A DNA stretch of 41,497 nt from contig PLWR01000349.1 in assembly GCA_003165615.1 (NCBI GenBank), positions 1 to 41,497 on the forward strand. The letters are read 5' to 3'. The notes beneath the pieces are model-generated. The model saw only the letters and a list, made by a program, of their open reading frames with translations, made no database searches and was not told the DNA's origin. Every line of letters begins with the position of its first letter. Position 1 is the stretch's first letter. The translations under genes and the position numbers were made by a program. The DNA comes from Acidobacteriota bacterium. Its GTDB lineage: Bacteria > Acidobacteriota > Terriglobia > UBA7540. Below, piece by piece: positions 33,054 through 41,497 of this stretch.

Positions 33054-34430
33054 ATGATTCTGCGAATCACCAGCAGCGCAGACAATCTCATTTCCATCCT
33101 GAATTCGGTCGATCATAATGCCGAAGTGTTTGTTTCCCTCGTTTGTTTCTTTCTCTTATTGAACTCCGCCGGTTCGGTGTACCTATTAACCCGCGCGAAC
33201 TTCGGACGGCGGAAGAAAACCGTATTCGTGTTGGCGGCGCTTGCTTCCCTCGCGTTGAAGTTGGCGTTGGCAACGCGCGGGCACAATTACGATTTGGATT
33301 CGTATCAAATCGTCGCGCCCCTTGTTCTGCACTGAAAAAGCATCTATGTGAATACTTCACGCTTCAATTACGGACCGCTTTGGGGATGGGTTTTGGCGGG
33401 GCTTCAACAGCTTTCCACCTTGCTGCCGGCCATGCGGGGAGAGGCCTTTCACGTGGCTGTCGCCGGGTTCCTGGGGGTTGCAGATGTCGCCCTGGCCGCC
33501 CTTCTGGCTGCCCAATACCGGTACGGGGCGGGGATCTTTCTACTTTGCTGCCCGGCCACCATCCTCTTGACGGGCTTTCACTCGCAGTTTGAAAATTTTG
33601 CCCTGCTCGCTGGAATTGCCGCCTGGCTGCTCATTCGCAGCGGTTCCCCCTCGCCGCCCCGGCTCGTGCTCGCGGCGGGTTTACTAGGCGTCTCGCTGAT
33701 CATCAAACATATTCTCTTCCTCTTCCCCCTGTGGGTACTCTTCTGGCCTAAGCTGGGGAGCTGGGGGAAGCGCATGGCGTATGTGATGATAGCCTACGGA
33801 ATCTTCGGCCTTTCGTTCCTGCCGTGGCTGTTTGACGCACCCTCGCGCGCGGGCTTTTCTCAAAACGTTTTTCACTATCGCTCGGACTTCAGCCTCTCTC
33901 TAAGCCGCCTCGTCGTCTCGTTTCATCCTTTTGCGGGAGTCTCGATCGCGTCCTCCCGCGTCCTCACCTATGGGTGGATGGCTGTGGTAATGGCAGCCGG
34001 GATTTGGGTGCCCCGCAAGAAAGTCGACTTTTTCCCGCTGTATCTTCTGACGATGTTCGCATTGTCACCGGCCTTGATGGACCAATATTTGGCCATCGCT
34101 CTGCTCGCCTGCGCGATTCTCTGCACAAGCTGGCCAAGCTGGGCCTTGGTGGGCACCACCATCTTGGCTTTGTTCAGGTCCCCCGCCGACATTTTCCTCT
34201 GTCCCTTCAGCATGGTTTATTACGTCGCCATGGTCAGCACCCAGATTTGTGCTTTAGCCTTGTTACTGGTTGCGGTGCGGAGCGCCGGCCCATCACCGAC
34301 GGCCCCCTTCAGCACGCGGCATGCCGCGCAAAAAGCGGTGACGCTGGCCGTCGCCAGCCTGGCATTTGTCTTTGTAATCTTCATGTTCAAATCGTTTGTA
34401 CTGCATTGGGCGGGTCCGGCGGAGCCCTGA
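33054..34430 (+). pseudogene. GT-C-like membrane protein copy 1, broken by in-frame TGA
   Basis: A 459-codon frame interrupted at codon 94 by TGA (33333-33335). It is clearly homologous to copies 2 and 3 throughout, including HNYDLDSY (Asp80, Asp82), NYGPLW and LLPAMRGEAFHVAV. Where copy 2 has LQGKSVYANTS and copy 3 LDGKSVYANTA, this copy has LH, stop, KSIYVNTS, so one base change (GGA to TGA) explains it. The remainder is undamaged. It may be a young pseudogene, a sequencing error or a recoded codon; paralogues have glycine here, so selenocysteine is unlikely. Confidence 0.8.
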
Positions 34431-34442
34431 TGGATCGAAAAA

Positions 34443-35774
34443 GTGGATGCTGCATTCCCGGCGTCACCTGCCCTCAACTATAATGTCGGCGTGTACTTCA
34501 CCCTGGCAGTTGGCTGTTTCCTTTTGAACTCCGGCGGCGCGGCGTGCCTGTTGGCCCAAGCGAACATCGAGCGGTGGAAGAAAACCGTGTTCGTGGTGGT
34601 GGCGCTCGCTTCCCTGGCGTTGAAGTTGTTCGTGGCAACCCGGGGGCACAATTACGATATGGATTCATGGGGAATTGCCGCCTCGCTCGTTTTGCAAGGA
34701 AAAAGCGTTTATGCAAATACCTCGCGCATCACCACAGGGCCGGTTTGGCCCATCATTCTGGCAGGTCTCAAACAGCTTTCCACCTTGCTGCCCGCAATGG
34801 GGGGAGAGGCCTTCCACGTAGCGGTCGCCGCGTTCCTGGGAGTTGCGGATGTGGCGCTGGCGGCATTGTTGTCCGCAAAGTACCGGTACGGCGCAGGGAT
34901 CTTTTTCCTTTCCTGCCCGGCAACCATACTGTTGACAGGGTTTCATTCGCAATTTGAGAATTTTGCCCTGCTCGCCGGTCTCGCCTCGTGGCTGCTGATT
35001 CGAAGCGGTTCCGCCACAACGCGCCGGTTGGTCCTCGCCGCGGGATTACAAGGCGCCTCGCTGACCATCAAACACATTCTTTTCCTGTTTCCATTGTGGG
35101 TGCTGTTCTGGCCGCAATTGGGGAGCTGGCGGAGGCGGGTGGCATACGTCGCCATCACCTACGGAATCTTCGGCCTTTCGTTCTTGCCCTGGATGCTTGA
35201 TCCGCCCTCGCGCGCGGGCATTTATCACAACGTGTTTCAATATCGCTCGGTGTTCATCCTCTCCTTAAGCTGGCTCATCGTCTCGCTCCGCCCTTTTGCC
35301 CTGGTCTCCCCGGCGGCATCGGCCATCCTCACATTGGGCTGGACAACGGCAGTGATCGCCGTCGGGATTGTGGTGGGGCGCCAAAAACGCGACCTTTTCC
35401 CGGCCTATCTTCTGGCCGTGTTCGCGTTCTCACCAGCGCTAGTAGACCAATACCTGGCAGTGCCGCTGCTCGCCGGCGCGATTCTCTACACGAGTTGGCC
35501 CGTTTGGGCCTTGGTGGGCACGGCGACAGTGGGTCTAATCAGTTCCCCGGCCGATATACTTCGATTCCCATTTAATATGGTGTTCTACATCGCCATGGTC
35601 AGCACCCAAATCTGCGCGGTGGCCTTGTTGCTGGTTCAACTCCGGTCCGCAAGCGCCTCGCGGACGGCTCCCATTACCACGCACGTGGCCGTGCAAAAGG
35701 CGTTGACCCTGGCCTTCGGCAGCATCGCGCTAGTCCTGGTCGTCTTGCTGGTCAAGTCATTTTTGTTACATTAG
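34443..35774 (+). CDS. GT-C-like multi-pass membrane glycosyltransferase, copy 2
   Basis: A 443-residue protein with about 10-11 membrane helices. The acidic loop typical of GT-C enzymes is HNYDMDSW (Asp72, Asp74), followed by GKSVYANTS and GPVWPIIL; later blocks FHSQFENFALLAGL and IKHILFLFPLWVLFW are shared with copies 1 and 3. GT-C enzymes use polyprenyl-phosphate sugars outside the inner membrane. The start is a GTG; the ATG at 34447 is out of frame. I could not place it in a numbered family; a mannosyltransferase-like role is a guess. Confidence 0.75.
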   Translation: MDAAFPASPALNYNVGVYFTLAVGCFLLNSGGAACLLAQANIERWKKTVFVVVALASLALKLFVATRGHNYDMDSWGIAASLVLQGKSVYANTSRITTGPVWPIILAGLKQLSTLLPAMGGEAFHVAVAAFLGVADVALAALLSAKYRYGAGIFFLSCPATILLTGFHSQFENFALLAGLASWLLIRSGSATTRRLVLAAGLQGASLTIKHILFLFPLWVLFWPQLGSWRRRVAYVAITYGIFGLSFLPWMLDPPSRAGIYHNVFQYRSVFILSLSWLIVSLRPFALVSPAASAILTLGWTTAVIAVGIVVGRQKRDLFPAYLLAVFAFSPALVDQYLAVPLLAGAILYTSWPVWALVGTATVGLISSPADILRFPFNMVFYIAMVSTQICAVALLLVQLRSASASRTAPITTHVAVQKALTLAFGSIALVLVVLLVKSFLLH

Positions 35775-35803
35775 GCAAATCCGGTACCACCATTGATGGA
35801 GAA

Positions 35804-37498
35804 ATGATGAATCCCACGGAGCATCGAGCGGAAGCGGATGGGATGACCGAGCGTTTAAGTTTCACCGCCGTTTGGGCCATCATCCTTTTGCTGGGATTGG
35901 TATATTTGCTCCTGGGAATTTTCCAGCCCCTCGGAATTTACGACGAGGGCTTGATCATTTATGGCGCGCAAAAGGTAATGCAAGGCCAGATCCCGTATCG
36001 GGACTTCGCCGCTTATTACGCCCCCGGCCAGTTTTATACTCTGGCGGGAATATTTCGTCTCTTTGGCGGCTCGATCCTGGCGGAGAGAGCGTGGGATACA
36101 TTGGTTCGATTCGGGATTTGTATCCTGACGCTCCTCATCAGCCAACGGTTGGTTCCGAAGAAAGCCGCCTTATTTGCTCCCTTGATTTCGCTGCTCCTTC
36201 TGGCATGGTGTGGAAACTATGCCTATCCCGTGATCCCCGCGATGTTCTTCAGTCTTCTCTCCATCCTTTTAGCACTGCGCTTCTTTTCGGAACCACGCGC
36301 GCCGCTGTTGTTTCTGGCAGGAGCGGCCACCGGAGCGACGGTCCTCTTTCGACAGGATATCGGAGCGTTCGCATTCTTCAGCATCGCATTCACCCTGATG
36401 GTTTCCCCGCTCATAAGCTCCCAGTTCAAAGTGGCAAATAAAGAAAGAGCGAGACAGCGCTTCGATGCGCTAATTCGTTACGGGATCGGCGCCGGCAGCC
36501 TCTTAATTCCCGTTGTGTGCTATTTCCTTGTAACCGTTCCCCGCAATGATTTGCAGGCGGACTTCCTGAGATTCCTGCCCGTGCAAGCGAAATTCAGGTC
36601 TTTGCCGCTCCCACCCCTGATTCCAAGCTCCTCTTATCTATTGTCGAGCTGGGCTCTGGGCGATATCTGGTTCTTGTTTTATAGTCCGCTGGCGATCTAT
36701 CTGATAAGTACCATTGGCTTGTTCCGCTCGGCCTGGAAAGCACCGGAGCATGCGTTCAGACTCGGGCAGCGAGGCCGCCTTCTTCTGACCGTGTTCGGCC
36801 TCCTGCTCTATTTACCAGCTCTGTCGCGGGCTGACCTAACCCACTGCCTGGCGCCGACTCTCCCTGCCTGCATTTTAATTATCCTTTTGCTTGTTGATCG
36901 GCCCCGTCAAAAGCGATGGCCTTTGAACATCGACCCTGTGGCGGTAAGTGTGATGTTACTTGCAGTATCCTATCTCTTATTTTCCATCGTTCTCTGGTGT
37001 GGACACCTTTATACGTGCGCACCATGGAAGGCCACATCCACGCTGCGGCGAGCACATTATTTCCATCTGGACCCTGATATGGAAGATGCAGTGCGGTTTG
37101 TGCAAATCACCGTGCCCGAGGGCCAGGAAATTTTTGTGGGCAATTCGCAGCATCATCAGGTGTTTGTCAGCAACGTCCTCTTCTACTTCCTGGCTGAGCG
37201 TGATGCGGGGACTCGCTATTATGAATTTATACCGGGCATCATCACCACCGCTCCTATACAGCAACGGGTCATCGCTGAACTTGAGAATAACCACGTTGCA
37301 TACATTGTTATGTGTGCGAGCGCCGCTCTTTCCGGTCATGGCAATGAAGTTCCACCCGACAGTGGAGCGACAATCCTGGACGACTACCTGCGAGGGCGCT
37401 ATCGCCGCGTCCGAAATTTCGGGGATTACTCCATTTCACAGAAGAAGCTTGGGGATGACGCGGAAGGAGGAGGCAAAGGAATTCATCAAAAACCTTAA
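35804..37498 (+). CDS. GT39-like (PMT/ArnT-type) membrane glycosyltransferase
   Basis: A 564-residue protein with about 11 membrane helices and a soluble C-terminal domain (about 425-560). The acid-pair loop after the first helix reads GIYDEGLIIYGAQKVMQGQIPYRDF (Asp47, Glu48), as in GT39/GT83-type enzymes that use polyprenyl-phosphate donors. The double ATG at 35804 has TGGAGA in front. It lies between copies 2 and 3 of the tandem GT-C family but is not closely related to them. The acceptor could be a surface polymer or protein. Confidence 0.8.
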   Translation: MMNPTEHRAEADGMTERLSFTAVWAIILLLGLVYLLLGIFQPLGIYDEGLIIYGAQKVMQGQIPYRDFAAYYAPGQFYTLAGIFRLFGGSILAERAWDTLVRFGICILTLLISQRLVPKKAALFAPLISLLLLAWCGNYAYPVIPAMFFSLLSILLALRFFSEPRAPLLFLAGAATGATVLFRQDIGAFAFFSIAFTLMVSPLISSQFKVANKERARQRFDALIRYGIGAGSLLIPVVCYFLVTVPRNDLQADFLRFLPVQAKFRSLPLPPLIPSSSYLLSSWALGDIWFLFYSPLAIYLISTIGLFRSAWKAPEHAFRLGQRGRLLLTVFGLLLYLPALSRADLTHCLAPTLPACILIILLLVDRPRQKRWPLNIDPVAVSVMLLAVSYLLFSIVLWCGHLYTCAPWKATSTLRRAHYFHLDPDMEDAVRFVQITVPEGQEIFVGNSQHHQVFVSNVLFYFLAERDAGTRYYEFIPGIITTAPIQQRVIAELENNHVAYIVMCASAALSGHGNEVPPDSGATILDDYLRGRYRRVRNFGDYSISQKKLGDDAEGGGKGIHQKP

Positions 37499-37543
37499 GC
37501 CTCCACATTCCCTGACTCGCCTTACGTCAAGTATAATGCCATT

Positions 37544-38866
37544 GTGTATATGACCCTCGTATGCTGCTGCCTCCTTTTGAACGCCGGCGGCTCGGTGTAT
37601 CTCCTGGCTCAGGCGAAGATCGAGCGGCGGAAGAAAACGCTGTTTGCGGTGGCGGCGCTCACCTCAATGGCACTGAAGTTGGTCCTAGCAAGTCATTGGA
37701 GCGATTATGATTTGGACTCTTACAGAATTGTGTCCTCGCTTGTACTGGACGGAAAAAGCGTCTACGCGAACACGGCGCGGTACAATTACGCTCCGCTTTG
37801 GGCATTGTCCCTTGCCGGCCTCAAGCAGATTTCCACCCTGCTCCCGGCCATGCGAGGCCAGGCCCTTCACTTCTGCGTCACCGCCTTCCTGGCCATCGTG
37901 GATGTAGCCCTGGCCGCACTTCTGGCCACGAAATACCGTTACGGCGCGGGAATCTTCTTTCTTTGCTGCCCGGTCACCGTGCTCTTAACCGGCGCTTATT
38001 CTCAATTCGATAACTTCGCCCTGCTCGCCGGGCTCGCGGCGTGGCTGCTGGTTCGCAAGGGGACCGCCCGGTGGCGCCGCGTGCTGCCCTCCGCCGCATT
38101 GCTCGGCCTATCGCTCACCATCAAACACGTCTTCTTCCTGTTTCCGCTGTGGCTGCTCTTCTGGTCCAAGCTGGGAAGCTTACGAAAACGTCTGGCGTAC
38201 GTGGCAATCGCCTATGGACTCTTCGCCTTGTCGTTCCTGCCGTGGGCAACCGATCCGGTATCGCGCGCGGGGATTTACCAGCACGTCTTCCTTTATCGCT
38301 CCAGGTTTCACTTGTCCGTCCTTCATCTCCTTGCAGCTTCGGGCCACTTTTGGATAGTTTCCCCCAGGGAGACGTCTCTCCTCGCGTTGATCTGGATAGC
38401 CGTGCTAATGGCGGCGGGCATTAAAGTGGCGCGCGGCGAAACCGAACTTTTCCCCATGTATCTTCTCGTGATGTTCGCCTTCTCGCCGGCACTGAATGAT
38501 TACTATTTTGCTTTGCCCATGCTCGCATGCGCGATTCTCTACCCATGCTGGCCGGTGTGGGCCTTGACCAGCACGGCAATAATTGCCTTGTTCACTTCCC
38601 CGGGAGGAATCTTCTGTTTACCATTCAACAGGCTCTATTACCTCACGATGCTCAGCAGCCAGATCTCGGTCGGGGTCCTGTTCATCGTCCAATTGAGGCA
38701 AGCGGCCCGGCCGGATTTGCTGGCACTCTCCCCACCCGACACCGCGAGAAAGGCTGCAACTCTTGCCGTTGCCGGCATGGCAATGATATTCCTCATTCTG
38801 CTGATCAAAGCATGGGCATTGGGTACGGCCAATTCAACATGGCTTTTACCGGGGGATAACGGATGA
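37544..38866 (+). CDS. GT-C-like multi-pass membrane glycosyltransferase, copy 3
   Basis: A 440-residue paralogue of copies 1 and 2: DYDLDSYR (Asp56, Asp58), LDGKSVYANTA, LKQISTLLPAMRG and IKHVFFLFPLWLLFW are conserved. The start is unclear. The frame upstream (from 37499) is homologous to the N-terminus of copy 2 but lacks an ATG or GTG there, so translation may begin at GTG 37544 or ATG 37550, without a visible ribosome site. It ends 21 bases inside the opposing gene. N-terminal truncation relative to copy 2 is about 16 residues. Confidence 0.75.
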   Translation: MYMTLVCCCLLLNAGGSVYLLAQAKIERRKKTLFAVAALTSMALKLVLASHWSDYDLDSYRIVSSLVLDGKSVYANTARYNYAPLWALSLAGLKQISTLLPAMRGQALHFCVTAFLAIVDVALAALLATKYRYGAGIFFLCCPVTVLLTGAYSQFDNFALLAGLAAWLLVRKGTARWRRVLPSAALLGLSLTIKHVFFLFPLWLLFWSKLGSLRKRLAYVAIAYGLFALSFLPWATDPVSRAGIYQHVFLYRSRFHLSVLHLLAASGHFWIVSPRETSLLALIWIAVLMAAGIKVARGETELFPMYLLVMFAFSPALNDYYFALPMLACAILYPCWPVWALTSTAIIALFTSPGGIFCLPFNRLYYLTMLSSQISVGVLFIVQLRQAARPDLLALSPPDTARKAATLAVAGMAMIFLILLIKAWALGTANSTWLLPGDNG

Positions 38867-40585
38867 ATCAGACTGGCCCGGGCAATCCTTAGCATAGGCC
38901 TCCCACTTCACCAAGTCCTGGTCGGGTTCCGCCAACCAAACCTGCCGGTCCCTGTAGTAATCAATTAGTTCCTGATTGCGGTCTCGGCCCATATCCATGG
39001 CCCAAACCACTTGGGCGCTGTCGATATCGGCGAGGTTGTAAACCCAGTCGTACAATGACTTCGAGCGCTGCGCGAATCTCACGAAGACGAGTTGCTTTTT
39101 TGGCAATGCTTGCAACTGGGCCAACATCCGCTCGCGGTCCGTCTTAACCACCTGGGCGTTGTACCAAGTGGGCGGCCAATCGGGAGTGATGGGCAAGTGC
39201 AGCGGACCGGCACCCGCCCGTACGATCAATAGAAAGGCGCAACCCAGCGGGAGGGCCCGCGTGAGGAACCGCCCGGACGGCTGGCTATGCCACTGCCACT
39301 GGCGCAGGCGCCGCAAAGCAACCAGCAGCAGGGCGACAACCACGCACGTAAGGGGCGCGGCGTAGTGCGCGAAGAAAAATACTTCGATGGCGAGGCCCGC
39401 GGAATATGTTCCCGCCACCGCCAGCAGAAAACGTGTTTCCCGGGAGATCGACTGCCACGAAAAACCTATGGGCAGCGTGGCGATCGCCATTACCAAGGGG
39501 AGCGTGAGCAACGGACCAAGATAGAATATCCAAAGGTTCACGAATTTGGCCGCGATGACACTCACCATACCCTTGGCCGTGCGCGTTTGCTGGTAGAAAC
39601 CCAGCTCATTGTGGGTATAGAAGTCGTGCATCGCCTGGTGGTGATAGACGGGCTCTGGCCGGGGCGATTGCCACATGAAGTAAGGGGCCACGGCGTAAGT
39701 GCTGCGGTCCACCTGGTAGGGCATACGGAACGGGCTGCCGGTAACGCGCCAAAAGTAGAAGCACGTGGCAAGTGCCCCAAGGCTCAGCACGATGCTCAAA
39801 GGCGCCACCACGCGCCTCGCCACCACCCCCAGCGGCGGCCTCTGCCCGCGCACGAACCACACGATCAACGCTGCGGCCACGGGCAGGCAGAAAACAAATC
39901 CCTCATACGGACGGCTGTTGGCCAGAATCACCGCCCCCAATCCCATCAGTAGAGCGTTGCCCACGCGCTCGGACCTTTTGATGCGGGGCAACACTCCCAG
40001 AACCAAGGCCCCGCCGATGGCCGCCATGGCCCCGCCCCAATAGCTATCCGCCCAATAACTGAACACGCCGAAATGCATCGCGGAGAGCAGCCCACCGAGT
40101 AGCGCCCAGGGAGGCGGCAGCCATCCTTGCAACATCCAGCAGAGGGCCGCGCACAAGAGCGCCACACTCAGCCAGACTCCCACAAACGGATGGCCGGTTG
40201 TGACTTGCCCCAGCGCCAGCATTAAACCCTGAGCCGGAGGATACATCGAGGCATAAGTCGGTTGTTGAATCACGTGGAACGTCTCAAAGTGAATCCACAT
40301 GGGGTGAGGAGGGTTGGCCAGGCGGCCATGCGCAAACGTGTCCGCAGCCAGAAGAAAACTGAATTCATCGTTAACATACGGTTCCGGCTCAGGCAGAACC
40401 GGCAGCGCCGCCGCGCGCAGAGCAAGCGTCACGAGCGCCACCGTGATGATGGACAGCCGTTGCCGGTTGGCCAGCCCCACAAAGCGGCGCTCGACGGAAT
40501 CAAACCAGCTCGCGCCCAGGCGGGGGCACGCAAAGGCCATCACCACCAAAATCAAGGCGAGGCCGGCTTCAATCCACATCATCAT
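38846..40585 (-). CDS. GT-C/GT39-like membrane protein
   Basis: A 579-residue protein with about 11 membrane helices. The start is one of three successive ATGs at 40585-40577; an upstream extension lies inside the PAP2 gene. The acidic loop VNDEFSFLLAADTFAHGRLANPPHP (Asp73, Glu74) and a following HVIQQPTYASMYPPAQG segment look like ArnT/PMT-type GT-C enzymes. The C-terminal region is soluble and holds QLVFVRF and DRNQELIDYYRDR. It overlaps the PAP2 gene by 17 bases and is probably translated with it, and overlaps the end of copy 3 by 21 bases tail to tail. Confidence 0.75.
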   Translation of the reverse strand: MMMWIEAGLALILVVMAFACPRLGASWFDSVERRFVGLANRQRLSIITVALVTLALRAAALPVLPEPEPYVNDEFSFLLAADTFAHGRLANPPHPMWIHFETFHVIQQPTYASMYPPAQGLMLALGQVTTGHPFVGVWLSVALLCAALCWMLQGWLPPPWALLGGLLSAMHFGVFSYWADSYWGGAMAAIGGALVLGVLPRIKRSERVGNALLMGLGAVILANSRPYEGFVFCLPVAAALIVWFVRGQRPPLGVVARRVVAPLSIVLSLGALATCFYFWRVTGSPFRMPYQVDRSTYAVAPYFMWQSPRPEPVYHHQAMHDFYTHNELGFYQQTRTAKGMVSVIAAKFVNLWIFYLGPLLTLPLVMAIATLPIGFSWQSISRETRFLLAVAGTYSAGLAIEVFFFAHYAAPLTCVVVALLLVALRRLRQWQWHSQPSGRFLTRALPLGCAFLLIVRAGAGPLHLPITPDWPPTWYNAQVVKTDRERMLAQLQALPKKQLVFVRFAQRSKSLYDWVYNLADIDSAQVVWAMDMGRDRNQELIDYYRDRQVWLAEPDQDLVKWEAYAKDCPGQSDSSVIPR

Positions 40586-41375
40586 ATTGGATTCGAGAAC
40601 TGGTCGTTCCGCTAGATGAGTAGCCCTGTGGCTGGCGATTAGCGATGGCCGGCGGCCGTCCACTCTGGCCTGGCGCAACTCCCCATGGAGTCCAGTGCTC
40701 TGCCCACCTTGGAATCAGCCGCGCCACGACTTGGCTGGCCGCCGCGTAAGGAATCGCTGCCAAAAGGTCGACAACATAGTGCTGACCCAGCCCAATGGTC
40801 GCCACCGCCGTTAACGCGGCAAAGGACCACAAAATCAGCTTCAAGGCCCGGCTCCTGGCGTTCACAGCAATCAACAACGCCCATACCATATGCATGGAAG
40901 GCATGCAATTGCAAGGAACCAGCGCCGATGCGACCCCGTGGCTCCTGTCAAAATAGGCGGGGCCGACTGCTGGAAACAGCGCAAAAAAGATGAAGCTCGC
41001 GATGCCGCCCACCAGCAACGCCCGGCGCATTTTCCGATCCTGCTCGACAATCCAAGCCAGGGTAATCATAATGAGCAACAGCTTGTAAATGAATACCAGG
41101 CTTTGCAGCGCCCAAAAGTGGTTCGAGGTCCACTGAAATGCCGCCAGCGGGTCAATACCGACTGCCCTGTCCATCTTCAAAAATGCCGCGTCGTAAGTTG
41201 GGACATAGGGCTGAGTGAGAAACTTCAGCAGGACGCTGCCCACCCGCCCATAGGCTAAAATTAACGCGAGCGTTACCAAATCATCGATACGTCGCCGGTC
41301 GTCCCGCCGCAAGAAAAATGCCAGCAGGAGAAGCAGAATCGGGCTGATTTGAATCCATACGTGAAGGGTGTGCAT
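40569..41375 (-). CDS. PAP2-superfamily membrane phosphatase/transferase
   Basis: A 268-residue protein with about six membrane helices. The PAP2 motifs are visible as PSMHM (159-163) and GQHYVVD (197-203, His199 and Asp203), the form found in inositol-phosphoceramide-synthase-like members. The N-terminal KxxxxxxRP motif is not evident. These enzymes act on lipid phosphates or transfer phospho-head groups at the outer face of the inner membrane. It overlaps the following GT-C-like gene by 17 bases, so lipid-carrier recycling or headgroup transfer tied to glycosylation is a reasonable inference. About 120 bases upstream hold no gene. Confidence 0.8.
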   Translation of the reverse strand: MHTLHVWIQISPILLLLLAFFLRRDDRRRIDDLVTLALILAYGRVGSVLLKFLTQPYVPTYDAAFLKMDRAVGIDPLAAFQWTSNHFWALQSLVFIYKLLLIMITLAWIVEQDRKMRRALLVGGIASFIFFALFPAVGPAYFDRSHGVASALVPCNCMPSMHMVWALLIAVNARSRALKLILWSFAALTAVATIGLGQHYVVDLLAAIPYAAASQVVARLIPRWAEHWTPWGVAPGQSGRPPAIANRQPQGYSSSGTTSSRIQYDDVD

Positions 41376-41497
41376 TTTACCGCTTTTTCAGCTCGTTAAA
41401 TGGTTTCTACAACTATCGACCTCCGTCCTGAGCGATAACATACACCGGGCCCGCGCCGAATACAATTGTCCGAAAGTTACATTCTTAAATGGCTTGA

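Noticed and set aside
33333..33335. TGA in copy 1 as a selenocysteine codon
   Set aside because: Paralogues have glycine, not cysteine, at this position and no selenocysteine-type stem-loop was evident directly after it.

Overview
The window looks like a chromosomal piece of an Acidobacteriota-type soil bacterium. The grounds are a large Oar-like outer-membrane receptor coupled to a VWA-like secreted protein, many Tat-exported glycoside hydrolases, long GT-C membrane proteins and moderately high GC. This is inference from gene content; no marker gene fixes the taxon. No rRNA, tRNA, CRISPR array, transposase or phage gene was recognised.

Layout. (1) 1-9.7 kb is a carbohydrate-degradation island: a 5'-truncated GH127-type beta-L-arabinofuranosidase, a large Tat-exported hydrolase-like protein, a GH140/DUF4038-type protein, a Gfo/Idh/MocA oxidoreductase overlapping a zinc alcohol dehydrogenase, and a divergent GH29 alpha-L-fucosidase. 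The mix would suit complex pectin such as rhamnogalacturonan II. (2) 9.7-14.9 kb holds mostly single housekeeping genes: an RRM RNA-binding protein with a long leader, a lone RNA polymerase omega subunit, a cupin, an ICMT-like methyltransferase followed by a TPR protein, and an APC permease. (3) 15-19.6 kb is a tightly coupled three-gene operon: a receptor lacking its usual N-terminal domains, a VWA-like protein and an anchored coiled-coil protein, each junction sharing one base. (4) 19.9-22.3 kb has a GT87-like protein overlapping an Smr protein, and an SDR oxidoreductase. (5) 22.4-31.6 kb is a Tad (Flp/type IVc) pilus locus on the minus strand: two Flp pilins, prepilin peptidase, CpaB, secretin CpaC, CpaE/TadZ, CpaF/TadA, TadB and TadC. 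It is followed by a decayed copy of the tadC 3' end, a 31-codon membrane micro-ORF and a DUF192 protein. (6) 32.2-41.4 kb is a membrane-glycosyltransferase island: a GT2 enzyme, three tandem GT-C-like paralogues (the first broken by an in-frame TGA), a GT39-like protein between copies 2 and 3, and an opposing PAP2/GT-C gene pair.

How they may work together: the first island would release and oxidise sugars from plant polymers. The Tad locus builds an adhesive pilus, and the adjacent lipid-linked glycosyltransferases could decorate surface polymers or proteins. The most noteworthy observations are the one-base-coupled receptor/VWA/coiled-coil operon, the micro-ORF and duplicated tadC tail in the Tad locus, a possible sigma-54 promoter before the first pilin, and the tandem GT-C family with a nonsense codon.
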